Below, piece by piece: positions 24,607-34,830 of a stretch of 64,000 nt of DNA (positions are counted from its first letter, which is position 1; the number at the start of each line of letters is the position of its first letter). The stretch is from Lithocarpus polystachyus. Lineage: Eukaryota > Streptophyta > Magnoliopsida > Fagales > Fagaceae. The stretch lies in contig CM066165.1 of the NCBI GenBank assembly GCA_033629205.1, positions 94,106,346 through 94,170,345 on the forward strand, in the 5' to 3' direction. The notes beneath the pieces are model-generated. The model was not told where the DNA came from. It ran no database searches and saw nothing but the letters and a program-made list of their open reading frames with translations. The translations under genes and the position numbers were made by a program.

Positions 24607-25104
24607 CTAGAAAGCACGGACGCGGCTGGGAGGGTGCCGCACCGGAGTCCGACGCGGGGTGCGGCGTCCGACGCGGCTGTCCGCGCGTTGGAGCCGCGTC
24701 TAAGTTTTTTTTTTTTTTTTTTTTTTTTTTTCACAGACTCGCGCCGAATCGGCTTAGATTCGCGCTGATTCGCCCCGAACCGGGCCAATTTCGGCCAGAA
24801 AAGGGCCGTATCGGTCCGTATCGGCCGGCGACCGAAACGGCCGAAACCGGCCGAAATTTTCTCCAAAAATCGCCGGAATAGCCGAAATCTTCTTTTAATG
24901 AGACCTAAACATCCTAAATCTGTCATTTCTCATTTTTTTTAGAATATTTTAGTAGTAAAAATATATAGAAAATATAAATAAAAATATTTTTAATAATTTT
25001 TTAATCGCCGAGTCCCACCGCACCTGCACTCGCACCCACTTTTTTCAAAAATTGCCGAGTCCCGCACCCGCACCCGAGTCCCGAAACGCACCCGTGCTTC
25101 ATAG
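24607..25104. mobile_element. GC-rich non-autonomous hAT element with 8-bp target site duplication
   Basis: The ends CTAGAAAGCACGGACGCGG (left) and CTATGAAGCACGGGTGCG (reverse complement of right) are flanked by GTCCTATT at 24599-24606 and 25105-25112. It is strikingly GC-rich and repetitive (CGACGCGG, GGCCGAAA and CCCGCACC motifs) around a 28-nt T-tract. It is inserted in the LINE ORF2 between the zinc-binding region and the RNase H. The 119-aa open frame across it (24567-24926) is spurious. Confidence 0.8.
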
Positions 25105-25620
25105 GTCCTATTACATCTTGCTCTTGTGATTTTCAAAATGATTTGCCAAGGACCTGCTACGGGTTGCTGCATTGGTTTTGGTCTTCTTGAGTTCCTGTTG
25201 TAGAGTGATTGGTCATTGAAAGTCTCTTTGTACCTGCAAGATAAAGTTTGTGCTGTTAGACTCAATTCCATAGGATTAGGAACTATTCCTTCATGGACCA
25301 CCCTGTTTCTATAAGTCGAGATTGACCACAGGTATGTAAAAACAGCTTGCAAATATTCCATAGAGTGTGCTTCCTTCTTTTTGTGTTTGAGTAGAAGGGA
25401 GGTTAGCCATTGTTGGACAGTTATGCTAGTGAAGTCAGAGGAATGAACACCCAAACCTAAACCATGCCAACAAGCTCTTGTGAAAGGACATAAAAGAAAA
25501 AGGTGTGTGGTGGACTCACTTTCTTCATTGCAAAAAGGACATAAATTTGGGGATGAAATGCCTTTATTAAATAAGCTCAGCATAATTGGCAATCTATCAA
25601 GCATAAGCTTCCACACAAAA
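25105..25620 (-). pseudogene. LINE zinc-binding (zf-RVT) region
   Basis: The - strand frame starting near 25616 encodes 'WKLMLDRLPIMLSLFNKGI', then a CPFC-x(n)-H-x(4)-C zinc-ligand pattern ('CPFCNEESESTTHLFLLC') and 'PFTRACW', as in the zf-RVT domain that follows the reverse transcriptase in plant LINEs. It then runs into the linker before the RNase H and is cut at 25105 by the hAT insertion. The remaining codons of the open frame (24990-25104) come from that insertion and are not LINE sequence. Confidence 0.8.
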
Positions 25621-25677
25621 AGTATTAAATTTCAATGGGACTTTCACACTCCAAATTAGATTCCACACCCCTTTTTG

Positions 25678-26952
25678 CTAGAGAGTTGGTCCTTGTGTGA
25701 CAGAGCAGTCCTTAACCAAAATCTGATAAGCAGATTTAACCTCATAATGCCCTTCATTTGAGTATTTCCAGCAAAGTTTATCTTGTATAGCATCAATTCT
25801 GGATAGGGGAATTTGCAAAATTTTTGAAGCTTGAGCAGGGGTATATAAGGATCTTACTAAGTCACACTTCCAAGAATGTGAACTATGATCAATTAAATCA
25901 CCAACAGTTCCTGTAACTAAGCCTGAATGGTTAAACTGTATGTTTTGTTGGGCAAACCAGTGTTGATGGTTGAGGGGAATATCAAACCTTCTTCCAACCC
26001 TCCATATCCCTTCCCTCAACTTTGGGTTGTCCAATTTGATGATGTTCTTCCAAATCCAGGGGTGGTGAGGCTTAGAAATGTATTCTTGCACTGACCCTCT
26101 AGGAAAATACTTAGCTTTGAAAGTTCTAGCTAGAAGAGAATCAGAGTTTTGAGTGATTCTCCAATATTGTTTGGCTAACATAGCTTGATTCAATAAACTA
26201 AACTTCTTAAGTCCTAAGCCACCATTTCTCTTTGGCTGACAAAGTTGATCCCATTTGATAAGATGAAGTTTATGTTCTCCAAGTTCATGCCCCCACCAAA
26301 AAGCCCTCACAATAGAATCCATTTTGTTGCATATACGTTCAGGCACCCTAAAACAAGAGAAAGTATAAAGAGGAAGAGATTGTAAAACTGATGAAATGAG
26401 AGTTGTTCTGCCTGCTTGCAATAGGAGTTTTGCTTTCCATTCTTGCAATTTATAAGTTAGCTTATCATTTAGAAACTGAAAATCAACAACTTTATTCCCT
26501 CTTAATTTGAAATCCAAACCAAGATATTTGCTAGGATTTTGGACCAGATTCACTTGCAGCCTTCGGGCTAAGGAATTCTGATTAGACTCATGCATATTGG
26601 GAGAACAGTATAGATCGGATTTGGACAAGTTAATTTTCTGACCTGAGAGCTTACAATACCAATCAAGGATCTTCATTATATTTTCTAATGAGTTCTTGTC
26701 CTTCCTAAAGAATAAAAGGGAATCGTCAGCAAACAACACGTGAGTAAAAGAAAGTCCATTCCTCCCTAATTTTACCCCTTTTATCCTATTTAAGCTTTCA
26801 GCTTGAAAAAGGGAAATGGAAAGGATGTTTGCACATAGAAGAAAAAGATAAGGAGACAAAGGGTCTCCCTGCCTCAAACCTTGTGTAGGTATGAAAGGGG
26901 TTGACAGGTTCCCATTTACACGTAAAGTATAAGACATAGAGGTTGTCAACAA
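25678..26952 (-). pseudogene. LINE reverse transcriptase fragment
   Basis: A 424-residue open frame that makes up the C-terminal two thirds of a LINE reverse transcriptase, which copies element RNA at a nicked target. Visible motifs are GLRQGDPLSPYLF (residues 25-37), the catalytic FADD box (74-77) followed by SLLFF, 'SGQKINLSKSDLYCS', 'KYLGLDF' and 'LLQAGRTTLISSVLQSLPLYT', 'FWWG' and 'GGLGLKKF', and then the 'AKYFPRGSV' and 'WRVGRRFDIPL' segments that lead to the zinc-binding region. It lacks the N-terminal RT blocks and the endonuclease, so it cannot act alone. The frame ends at a stop at 25678-25680. A 1-nt shift near 25620 separates it from the next part. It is fairly young, given the long open frame. 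Confidence 0.85.
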
Positions 26953-26959
26953 GTGAGTT

Positions 26960-27169
26960 GAAAGGGGTTGTCAAATTCCCATTACTATTCTTCAAATAAT
27001 ACCCAAAAAGTTATAAAGTACTAAATTTGTTTATTGAATTGTCTTTATAGTACTATTTTAGACTATTGTACATAATATGAATATAGTATATACAAAGAAA
27101 TTTTTTTTTGTCATCTCATTTATTATTCGCCCCCTTCTCCAAAGACAAATTTCTGGCTCCGCCACTGAG
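26960..27169. mobile_element. end of a hAT-like element
   Basis: The + strand ends in 'tggctccgccactg' (27156-27169), the reverse complement of CAGTGGCGGAGCCA, a common terminus of plant hAT elements. A pyrimidine run 'gcccccttctcc' lies just inside, as usual in this group. The other end could not be found; the adjacent LINE 5' edge may have removed it. Confidence 0.5.
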
Positions 27170-27770
27170 GGTGTGATTCTAAAATACCTCTAAATTAAGG
27201 CTTTCATAATCTTACATTGGTTTTTTCACATCTTTTATTTCACACCAACTTTCATATGTTAAAATATGGACATTTTTTAAAGGATAATTTTTTTTTTGAG
27301 AAACCAATTGCTAAAAAGGATAAAGTTTGGTTCTAAATATGTTTAGAGTTATTTTTTTCAATTTATTAAGTGTCAAATTATAAACTTTCTAAAAAAAATA
27401 AGTGTCAAAGTATAAAGATTCCATGTATATTGTTTAAACAAGTTACATTACTCATTAAAAGATTTATGTGACTAAAATTATATACAATAGTTTCTTTAAT
27501 TACCATGTACATACTAGGTTTGTTGGAGTAAGATAAGTTTAAATATGTTTATAGTTAAACATTTTTTTTTTAATATAAACATGCCTGCTTCAATTATAAA
27601 TATAAATATTAACGTAAAAGAGTAGAATGTAACCTAGCTGGAAATAATATTTTTCCCAATAAATCAATATCTTGTCTTTGATAGACTTTGATTGATGTCT
27701 ATAGTAAGAATGCCATCATATATATTAAAAAAAAAATGTCTATAGTAGGAAAGGGGTAAAAAGGGGGAGA
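27170..27770. other. gene-free stretch upstream of the NLR
   Basis: AT-rich. The open frame 27664-27852 (- strand) is not recognisable. I see no gene. Confidence 0.5.
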
Positions 27771-27773
27771 AGT

Positions 27774-27861
27774 ACACGTGTGAATTCCCATTAAAAAAAA
27801 AAAGTTGGAAAGGGGAATTTGCCATGTTCTTTTTGTAAGTATAGTGATACACGTGTGAATT
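27774..27861. promoter_or_regulatory. duplicated G-box/ABRE-like motif upstream of the NLR
   Basis: The 13-mer ACACGTGTGAATT occurs at 27774-27786 and again at 27849-27861, 75 bp apart and about 300-385 bp before the NLR start codon. It contains the palindromic ACACGTGT (CACGTG G-box core), a known binding site for bZIP and bHLH factors. Regulation of the NLR through it is inference. Confidence 0.45.
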
Positions 27862-28158
27862 AGGGGATGGTTGTCGACCTCTTGTTTTTGGGAGTTGGAT
27901 ATTCTTCTTCTTACAAAATCATAAAATCTCTGTTATTCATAGAAAAGAGAAAAGAGGCCTTTTGATGCACTATACTCTTTTTGTCTGAATCTTACTTGTC
28001 TCAGTCCACAGAACCTCATCTCTTCTCAACCTCGTCAGCTTCTCTTCGATCTTCCTTTTGTCTTCTTCAATCTTCAATCTTGGATCTTACTTATTGTACG
28101 TCCACTCAACTCTGTCACAAAGCTGATTGCTTGGAACCGAAGAAAGAGAAGACGAACA

Positions 28159-30771
28159 ATGGCAGAAATTGCAGTCACAGGAGCAATAACTCTACTTACC
28201 ACGGTGGTGCCGTTTCTCTACAAAGTATGTTCCGTCGGCGACCGTCGTAACATCGAAGAAGTAATAAAATGGTTGAATACTATGATAGCTTACCTGAAGG
28301 ACACGGCAGGAAGAGAATATACAGCAGGTTTGAAGGATCGAGTTCAACAAGTGCAAGATTTAGCATATGAGACTCAAGATGCAATTGAAGAGTTCATGTA
28401 TGAAGTTCCTGAGCACTTCCATCATCATCGGATCACGAAATTTCTTCACGAGGTTGCTCACTCTGTTAAGGACGTTCCTACGCTGAGGCGATTGTCCTCC
28501 CGCATGGCAGATATCAAGAAAAAAGTCGACAACATCGGAGACTTTGATACACTTCGCATTTGTCCCTCTCCAGTTGCTTCGAGTTCTACTACAGCTGGAG
28601 AGGTATCAGAGACTTATAATTCATTTTGCAGGAATGACCGTCATGTTCTTGTGGGCATTCAGAGGCGTGTAGCGGCACTTCTTAATCGTGTTTCAAGGAG
28701 AGATCAGCCAAGGGACATAGTAATTTCAGTAATCGGAGACCCGGGTTTAGGTAAATCTACTGTTATCCATGAAGTCTTTGAAATGATTAAAAATGATTAT
28801 GAATGCAATGCTTGGGTTTCTGTCCCTCCCTCTCGTGAGGACTTGTTAGAGAAACTTTTTCAGGAACTGGAATTACCTTTCTACCCAGGAAGAAACAAAG
28901 AAAAGAGTTTGCAGTTTCATTTACAACAAAAAAGATACATCCTTGTTTTTGATGGTATTTGGTCTCAAGATCAATGGCGCTGCATTAAAGAGTTACTTCC
29001 TTGTAATATAAAACAGGATAGTAAAATAATCATCTCCACTCGTAATCGCAATTTAGCTTCTATTTGTTCAAGCTCTCATGATTATATCTATGATCTCAAC
29101 CTTGATCCATTAACATCAGAAGAGGCTTTGGAGCTCTTTTGTAAGAAGGTCTTTCAAGGTGATAAATGCCCGTATCATTTGGTTCATTGGTGTGAGGAAA
29201 TCGTGAAAAGATGTGAAGAATCACCTCATGCAATTGTTGCAGTTGGCAATTTCTTGTCAAATAAACCACTTATTGTGACGGAGTTTAAGAATGCACTTGA
29301 TAGCCTTGAATTTGAACCAGGAAATTCTGTCTCTCTTACCTGCCACAGAATTTTCTGGCATAGTTATTACCATCTATTGCCCAACCTCAAGTATTGTTTC
29401 TTGTACTTTTGCAATTTTCCCAAGGATCACTCTGTTACTCGTGGAAGACTAATCCACCAATGGATAGGCTGCGGGTTCATTGAGAAAAGAGAACGTACAA
29501 CTCTGGAGCAGTTGGCATATGAGTACTTAGATGAGCTAGTTCAAATGAGCATGGTTCGTGCGATCAGTCGAGATTCTGACGGACGAATAAGGAGCTGTCG
29601 AGTTTCTAATCTTGCAAGAGGGTTCATCCTTTACATGTCTGAGAAGGTGAACTTCATTAATGTTCTTAGAAGTCCAAGTGCCGGTTTGGGAGGTGGGAAA
29701 ACCCGTCGCTTATCTCTTCACAATTGCTTCCTCTCCATGCTACAGAGGACAGACCTCTCTTATGTTCGTACCTTTTCTATGTTTGGGGGAGACAATTTTT
29801 CAGAATCAATGGCCAATGAACTTTTCAAAAACTTCAAGTTGATGACAAGTCTAGACCTGGAAAATGCAGCCTTGCAACATTTTCCAGAAGAAGTTGTCAA
29901 CCTCACCCTCCTAAGGTACTTAAGTTTGAGGAGTACAAGGATAGATTCAGTTCCAAAATCTATTAAGAAGCTTCAGAACCTAATGGTTTTGGACCTTAGA
30001 AATACTCTTATCGCCAAGTTGCCCAAGAAGACCCTTAAACTTCCTAAGTTGCTCTATTTGTTTGTTGATTGCCGACGCAAAACAAATGCTGCTGTAGGAG
30101 CACAGGTGTGTCCAGGAATTGAGTGTTCCACTTCGTTACAGAAGCTGTCACTTATCAGTGCAAACTATAAGGACATAAGCATTGTTAAAGAGTTGGGGAA
30201 CTTCACTGATCTGAGGAAACTAGGGATCACAGAACTCAAGGAAGAAGATGGAAAGGATTTGTGTGCATCCATTGAGAAGATGGAGCATCTTTCTTCTTTG
30301 TCTGTGAACTCAGCTAGCGAAGAGGTGTTTCTTGATTTGAATTACATGAAAAAGTCTCCTCAACTGCTTCGCAAACTATTTCTTGGAGGGAGGTTGAAGA
30401 AAATTCCAGCATGGATTGGTGAACTTAATGATTTGTTTAAAATTGAGCTCAAATGGTCAAAACTGCAAAACTGCCCACTTGAGGTCCTCCATGCTTTGCC
30501 TTCTCTAAAGGAGCTACATCTGTATGCTGCTTACACTGGTGTATTTCTGGGATTTATTGCTCAACCATTTCTAAAATTGAGGTTACTAGAAGTTGAACAA
30601 TGCAATCAGTTAAAAGAGGTAGTGTTTCTAGAACAAGCACTGCCTAAACTTCAGAAGCTGATTTTAATAAATTGTGACCGCCTAGCCGTGGTGCACATAA
30701 CAATGAATATGCTAAGCCAGCTGGAGGAAGTGCTTGTACAACAGGACTGTGTTAGAATAATAGAAGAATGA
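28159..30771 (+). CDS. CC-NB-ARC-LRR (CNL) disease-resistance-like protein, RPM1-like
   Basis: An intracellular immune receptor of 870 aa, intronless, close to the usual RPM1-group length (about 900). The start has a good plant context (AACAATGGC) and begins the Rx-type coiled coil (residues 1-140), with an EDVID-like LAYETQDAIEEF near 68-79. NB-ARC: P-loop GDPGLGKST at 193-201, kinase-2 ILVFDGIW at 261-268 (second Asp replaced by Gly), an RNBS-B-like IIISTRN, RNBS-D CFLYFCNFPKD from 413, and a winged helix. The GLPL site reads SPHAI (355-359) and the MHD site reads VSN (482-484), both far from consensus. Leucine-rich repeats run from about 560 to the end. The reading frame is free of stops, so it may be expressed, but changes in the nucleotide-switch motifs suggest altered ATP cycling or relaxed constraint. 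A possible donor (GTAAGC, 30799) follows the stop, as in genes with a 3'-UTR intron. No neighbouring NLR is present, only a duplicate of its 3' flank at 36.1-39.3 kb. Confidence 0.95.
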   Translation: MAEIAVTGAITLLTTVVPFLYKVCSVGDRRNIEEVIKWLNTMIAYLKDTAGREYTAGLKDRVQQVQDLAYETQDAIEEFMYEVPEHFHHHRITKFLHEVAHSVKDVPTLRRLSSRMADIKKKVDNIGDFDTLRICPSPVASSSTTAGEVSETYNSFCRNDRHVLVGIQRRVAALLNRVSRRDQPRDIVISVIGDPGLGKSTVIHEVFEMIKNDYECNAWVSVPPSREDLLEKLFQELELPFYPGRNKEKSLQFHLQQKRYILVFDGIWSQDQWRCIKELLPCNIKQDSKIIISTRNRNLASICSSSHDYIYDLNLDPLTSEEALELFCKKVFQGDKCPYHLVHWCEEIVKRCEESPHAIVAVGNFLSNKPLIVTEFKNALDSLEFEPGNSVSLTCHRIFWHSYYHLLPNLKYCFLYFCNFPKDHSVTRGRLIHQWIGCGFIEKRERTTLEQLAYEYLDELVQMSMVRAISRDSDGRIRSCRVSNLARGFILYMSEKVNFINVLRSPSAGLGGGKTRRLSLHNCFLSMLQRTDLSYVRTFSMFGGDNFSESMANELFKNFKLMTSLDLENAALQHFPEEVVNLTLLRYLSLRSTRIDSVPKSIKKLQNLMVLDLRNTLIAKLPKKTLKLPKLLYLFVDCRRKTNAAVGAQVCPGIECSTSLQKLSLISANYKDISIVKELGNFTDLRKLGITELKEEDGKDLCASIEKMEHLSSLSVNSASEEVFLDLNYMKKSPQLLRKLFLGGRLKKIPAWIGELNDLFKIELKWSKLQNCPLEVLHALPSLKELHLYAAYTGVFLGFIAQPFLKLRLLEVEQCNQLKEVVFLEQALPKLQKLILINCDRLAVVHITMNMLSQLEEVLVQQDCVRIIEE

Positions 30772-30798
30772 GAAACATTGTGGCTGAAGCACCTTTGT

Positions 30799-30804
30799 GG
30801 TAAG
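30799..30804 (+). other. possible splice donor in the NLR 3' UTR
   Basis: 'GTAAGC' follows 28 bases after the NLR stop codon. Introns just after the stop occur in several CNL genes. The acceptor was not located. Inference only. Confidence 0.3.
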
Positions 30805-32502
30805 CTTTCAATGAACAAAAATATTATTGTTATTTTTTCCTATACCATACTGCCATGATTGCACTTTTTTTTCAATTGTTTAATATATATAAGCCAACAC
30901 TCAAACAAAATGGCTGGATGAAATTTGTCAAATATTTTTGTGATGCTGTAGCCTACAATTATATATGTCATATTAAAAGCAAAGATCAAGATCCAGTCAC
31001 ACTAACAAAAAATGACACTCTTGTAATAGAGTGAGGGATAATGGTGAAAGGTCTTTCATATCATAATCTCCTCTACACACAACTCTATTTTACTTTAGCT
31101 GTCATCCAAGCCCATATCTTTAGTGTTAGTGTGAAAGTGTCAGCAGTCCTTGATTTGAGGACAATGATTTCATTCTATTAGTGATAGATATATAATGGTG
31201 GTTGCAAAATGCTAGTGGCACTATCAATAGTTACTAGTCCTGAAGGTTACAGTCCAATATTTCTTGTATTATGGATACTGTACAAGGCAAGTACTGCAAA
31301 AATATATTGAAGATTGGAAGCACATTGCATGCAATCTTCTGGATTAAAGTTTTAAAATGTTCATGAGAACTGCTCCATAATTACAGAGCAAGCGTGATTT
31401 GTCATCTATCTCGAATCTTGAGTTTACATAGCTCAACTAGGGAGAACATTCCATTCAATCTTCTAGATCAGCCTTTCAAATGTCCATGAATCTAACTGCT
31501 CCATAATCTTCTATTCAAAATTGGATAAGAGTTCAGTATATCTGGGATGGTGTTGTTGGTTGAATCAGTAAGCCAATTTAGCAGTGAGACTCTGCCGATG
31601 TGTGTGGGGTCCAAATTACCTAATCTGGTTGTTGATCTTGTGACAAGTGGATTATGAGGATGTTTGCTGTTTTAATGTTCTTAAAAATCAGCCCTAATAA
31701 GTTCTTTATTCCACTGGATTGGAATTGTAGTGATTAAATCCATGACCCTGTTGATCTGGACAGGATTGCGGAATGCTTTGCTTGTAGATAGAGATTGGGA
31801 AGGATTGGTATTGATGGGTTTTCTCACACCTTACAGCCAAGGTGTAGGTCTTTACCTCATGGAATTGATTTCCACTGCCATGAGCTCTTGGAGGCTGCTT
31901 TAGTTGCTCTGAAGGATTTGCCTCTCAAGTATTTACATTAGAGCATTTTCACTCATGGTTTTTCTTCCCCATTTATCTTCCATGTGGCAAAACCCCAAGT
32001 CTTGCACTTCTTTAGATTTACACAAGGAAACCCCCAGGTTTGAGGTATAAAGGCCTTCCCCACCAAAAATATAAAGCAACCCATTTTAGAGCAAACAGAT
32101 TTTTGAAAAATTGAGAGAAGGTATAATATAAATTGGTGAGGCTACTAGTATTGGCCTTGTTAGACAATCCCTTGATTTTTGGGATAACAATTGTCCCTTC
32201 AATCTCTAGATTTGACTCTTAATCTTTCCTCAACTTCATTGAGAGTGTTGCTATTTGGAGAGGCTGCTTGAAGGCCAAGGTATTTTGAGTGGAAAGGTGC
32301 TTTTCTGGCGTTAAAGATAGGAACAGATCTGTGTGGCTTTTGGGGAATTTACGTTTTTGATAAAAATGACATTTGATTTCTTGGCATTAACAGAATGACT
32401 CGACTATAATTGAAATTTCTCTATGCAGTATTTGATAGCTATAGCTTGGTTTAGGAGATTTTCAGGGAATTTTAATCATTTACACTATTGCAAGGCCCAT
32501 CC

Positions 32503-32533
32503 TAGGGGGGAGGGGGGGGGGGGGGGGGGGGGG
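32503..32533 (+). repeat. long G homopolymer
   Basis: A run of about 25 G after 'aggggggagg'. The aligned position in copy 2 (37497) has 'gggaaaaaagaaaag' instead, so the run arose after duplication or is a sequencing or assembly effect. Confidence 0.8.
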
Positions 32534-32879
32534 TGGTTGAGGACTAACATTAACAGCTGAGGAATAGAGAACTAGGGTTTTATCATTTCAATTGACTAGA
32601 AAGAGAGAGATAATGAGAGCTAGAGGCAGCCAACCAATGACCAGGCTTGATTCTCAGTCGGGTATTCACTTTGTCTATATCTCTGTGTTCCCTATCTTCC
32701 CTATCTTGGGAGCCAATAATTTTGGAGAGGATTGTAATGGAATTTAAATGTGGTGAAATTGGCAGACAGTAATTCTCAAATGCATGTATTGAGCAGCAGA
32801 AGCTGACATTTTGATTACAGGAAGAAATCTTTTTTTAGAACCTAGCTTCCAAATTCACTACGGATTAGAATAGTAATTG

Positions 32880-33124
32880 GGTAAGGTTGCCTACAATGAC
32901 CTCTCCCAAATCCCACACAAGTGGGAGCTTTGTACACTGGGTACGACATTTTAAAATTTGGGCCTTGGTGTGATGGCAAGGGCCTTCCACCAAACATCAC
33001 AGGTCACGGGTTCAAGTTTGGGAATTAGCCTCTCCAAACAAAATTGTGGGTTTGATTACTTAGCATGACCTCTCTTAAACCCCGCAAAAGTGGAAGTTTA
33101 GTGCACTAGGTAATACTTTTTAAG
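32880..33124 (+). mobile_element. dimeric Au-like tRNA-derived SINE
   Basis: A full SINE (about 32956-33121) has an A-box-like 'TTGGTGTGATGGCAAGG' and a B box 'GGTCACGGGTTCAAG', then the Au-family-like tail 'ctctcttaaaccccgcaaa' and 'tgcactaggta'. It is preceded by the 3' body of a second copy (32880-32952: 'ggtaaggttgcctacaatga', 'tgtacactgggtacgac'). Both lie within one pair of near-identical 10-mers, ATAGTAATTG (32870-32879) and ATAATAATTG (33125-33134), so they seem to have inserted as one unit. The empty site is visible in copy 2 near 38215-38240. Confidence 0.75.
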
Positions 33125-33148
33125 ATAATAATTGTGTACATTTGGATT

Positions 33149-33613
33149 TGTTAGAAACTGAAAGGGATATAAAGGAGTGCCCAAAGTTAGCATGTCTCTC
33201 CGTGTAACTCCTTGGAGTAAGTCCTAGGTATTACTTAAAGAAGTAATGCCTTGGGCTGTTACTCTATGCCTCTTTGCTCGCTATAAATGAGATGGAGGCT
33301 ATAGAAACCCCATGAGAGGTATCCCAGATCACAATTACAAAATCAGCATATCTCAGTGCGCTAGTGTTGGCGAGGCTCTTGGGCTGATGGTCTAGTTTGT
33401 TTCACTCAAGTAGTGTAAAACACCGTAAGTAAACCGATTTGTCATGTATCACTCAAGCTGGAACGAGGCACAAGTTTGAGTTTCTGTTCTATGCGGAGGA
33501 TAGGACAACGTAGAACAACCTCAAAGCTCCTATGAGACCACTGGTTTAAGTCAAGAGAGGTATGTTGAAAAACTGGAAATAAAAATTCTGCTGTTTAGTC
33601 TATGTTTCTTTCA
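33149..33613 (+). mobile_element. solo LTR with 5-bp target site duplication
   Basis: Starts TGTTAGAAAC, ends TTTCTTTCA, and is flanked by GGATT at 33144-33148 and 33614-33618. It contains a TATA box 'ctataaatgag' at 33280-33290. It is absent from the duplicate copy at 38235-38250. The family cannot be assigned from 465 bp of LTR. Confidence 0.8.
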
Positions 33614-34674
33614 GGATTATGTTTGTTTAAGGATTAAAGCTGGCCTAACTCAACATTTGTACAGAATGAAAGAACAAAATTTGTACTGTAGAAAGTCAAC
33701 CCAAATTAATTTCTGTGAAATCTCACTAGGTTTTCCTAACTAGGACTGACTTGCAGCAGAATACAGTGTGACAACACTGACTTGGATTCTGAATTTGTGG
33801 TATAGTTGGTCAATATATTGAAGATTAAATCTGGAAAATTTTGGGATTTTTAGAATTCTTTTGGTTTGTGAAATTTGGGGTGGAAATGGGCTGATCTGCT
33901 GTGATAGTCACTTAGAATACATGACCTTCGGACACTTTCTCAGTTGGTGAGAATTGCCTTGTCGGTATAGTGCATATGAGGTTTAGAAAAGTAAATAAAC
34001 TTGTAGAACAATGGGTTTGAACTTGGGGCAGTGGATTGGAACAAATAATTAGAGTTTAAGTTATTATGTTAGATTTGAGTTCAGTATATGTTAATTGATA
34101 AATAGGAGCATATGAGCATTTCTTCAAGCTCTTTAGACAAGGAAGTAAGGTCATACTAGTGGTTACCATTAGTTAATGCTGTATCTTAAGCTTTCGAGGT
34201 AAGTAACATATATGAAATGCTCTGAAATTTTTTATTGTTGTTGTTGTTGTTGTATATCTTCTATTTCTCAACTTTCCTTTGAAAAAACCACAATTTAGTA
34301 TTTTTGAGCTAATGAGTTTGTCAGTTTACTTTTATCAAATGTACTTAAATAGATTTCATTATTTGTGCACTACTGTTCTAAAATGATATCCGGTCATACT
34401 TTTGGGGCCAAACACTTTGTTGTCTATATTTCATTTGCTAAAAACTTTCCTCAATGACATAAGTAATATAGTTTTTGGACAGATTATTATGTTAGAAATT
34501 CCCCTATAATTGTTTTTCATTCCAATATTTTAACTTGAACTACAATGCTATGCGAATATTTTCAGAATCTTCACCTTTTTTGATTATGTATTCTAACAAT
34601 GTGATTTAAGGTTTATGTAAGAAACAGTTATTCATATTTAAATTTTGAAACTTGGTTGACTGTGTAATCTAGTC

Positions 34675-34830
34675 TTGCCCACAGGGTAATAACATATGGC
34701 GATCTATTAGTCATTGGTGTCATCTGACCTTACCCGTAGGGTATAATATATACGTATCTGTTCATTACCAATACCATCTGGCCTTGCCAAGAGGGGTTAA
34801 ACATGTTGGAATTGTCCATCACAGGATTGT
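34675..34830 (+). repeat. imperfect tandem repeat of about 60 bp, three units
   Basis: Units share 'cttgcccacagggtaata', 'ccttacccgtagggtata' and 'ccttgccaagaggggtta'. Copy 2 of the segmental duplicate keeps only the last unit (39190-39215). The wording resembles part of a gypsy LTR. Confidence 0.55.

Larger units (their letters stand above)
24167..26958 (-). mobile_element. 5'-truncated L1-type LINE, interrupted by a hAT element
   Basis: A non-LTR retrotransposon copy on the - strand, ending in a poly(A) tail (T-run at 24169-24182 on the + strand). It retains the reverse transcriptase from the GLRQGDPLSP motif onward, the zinc-binding region and the RNase H, and lacks ORF1, the endonuclease and most of the RT fingers. 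A 498-bp hAT element (24607-25104) splits it. At the 5' edge, a 26-bp phrase around 'cccatttacacg' is repeated about 60 bp away ('cccattactattc', 26940-26990), which suggests a complex 5' junction. I could not identify the target site duplication. Confidence 0.85.

Noticed and set aside
24567..25104. Arginine-rich open frame across a GC-rich stretch
   Set aside because: It lies inside a hAT element with clear ends and an 8-bp duplication; the frame starts in the LINE and has no protein-like composition.
27981..28250. 89-aa frame overlapping the NLR start, a possible upstream ORF
   Set aside because: It begins at TTG, not ATG, and its reading is Ser-rich leader sequence out of frame with the NLR.
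29660..29842. 60-aa frame inside the NLR
   Set aside because: An out-of-frame shadow of the receptor coding sequence.
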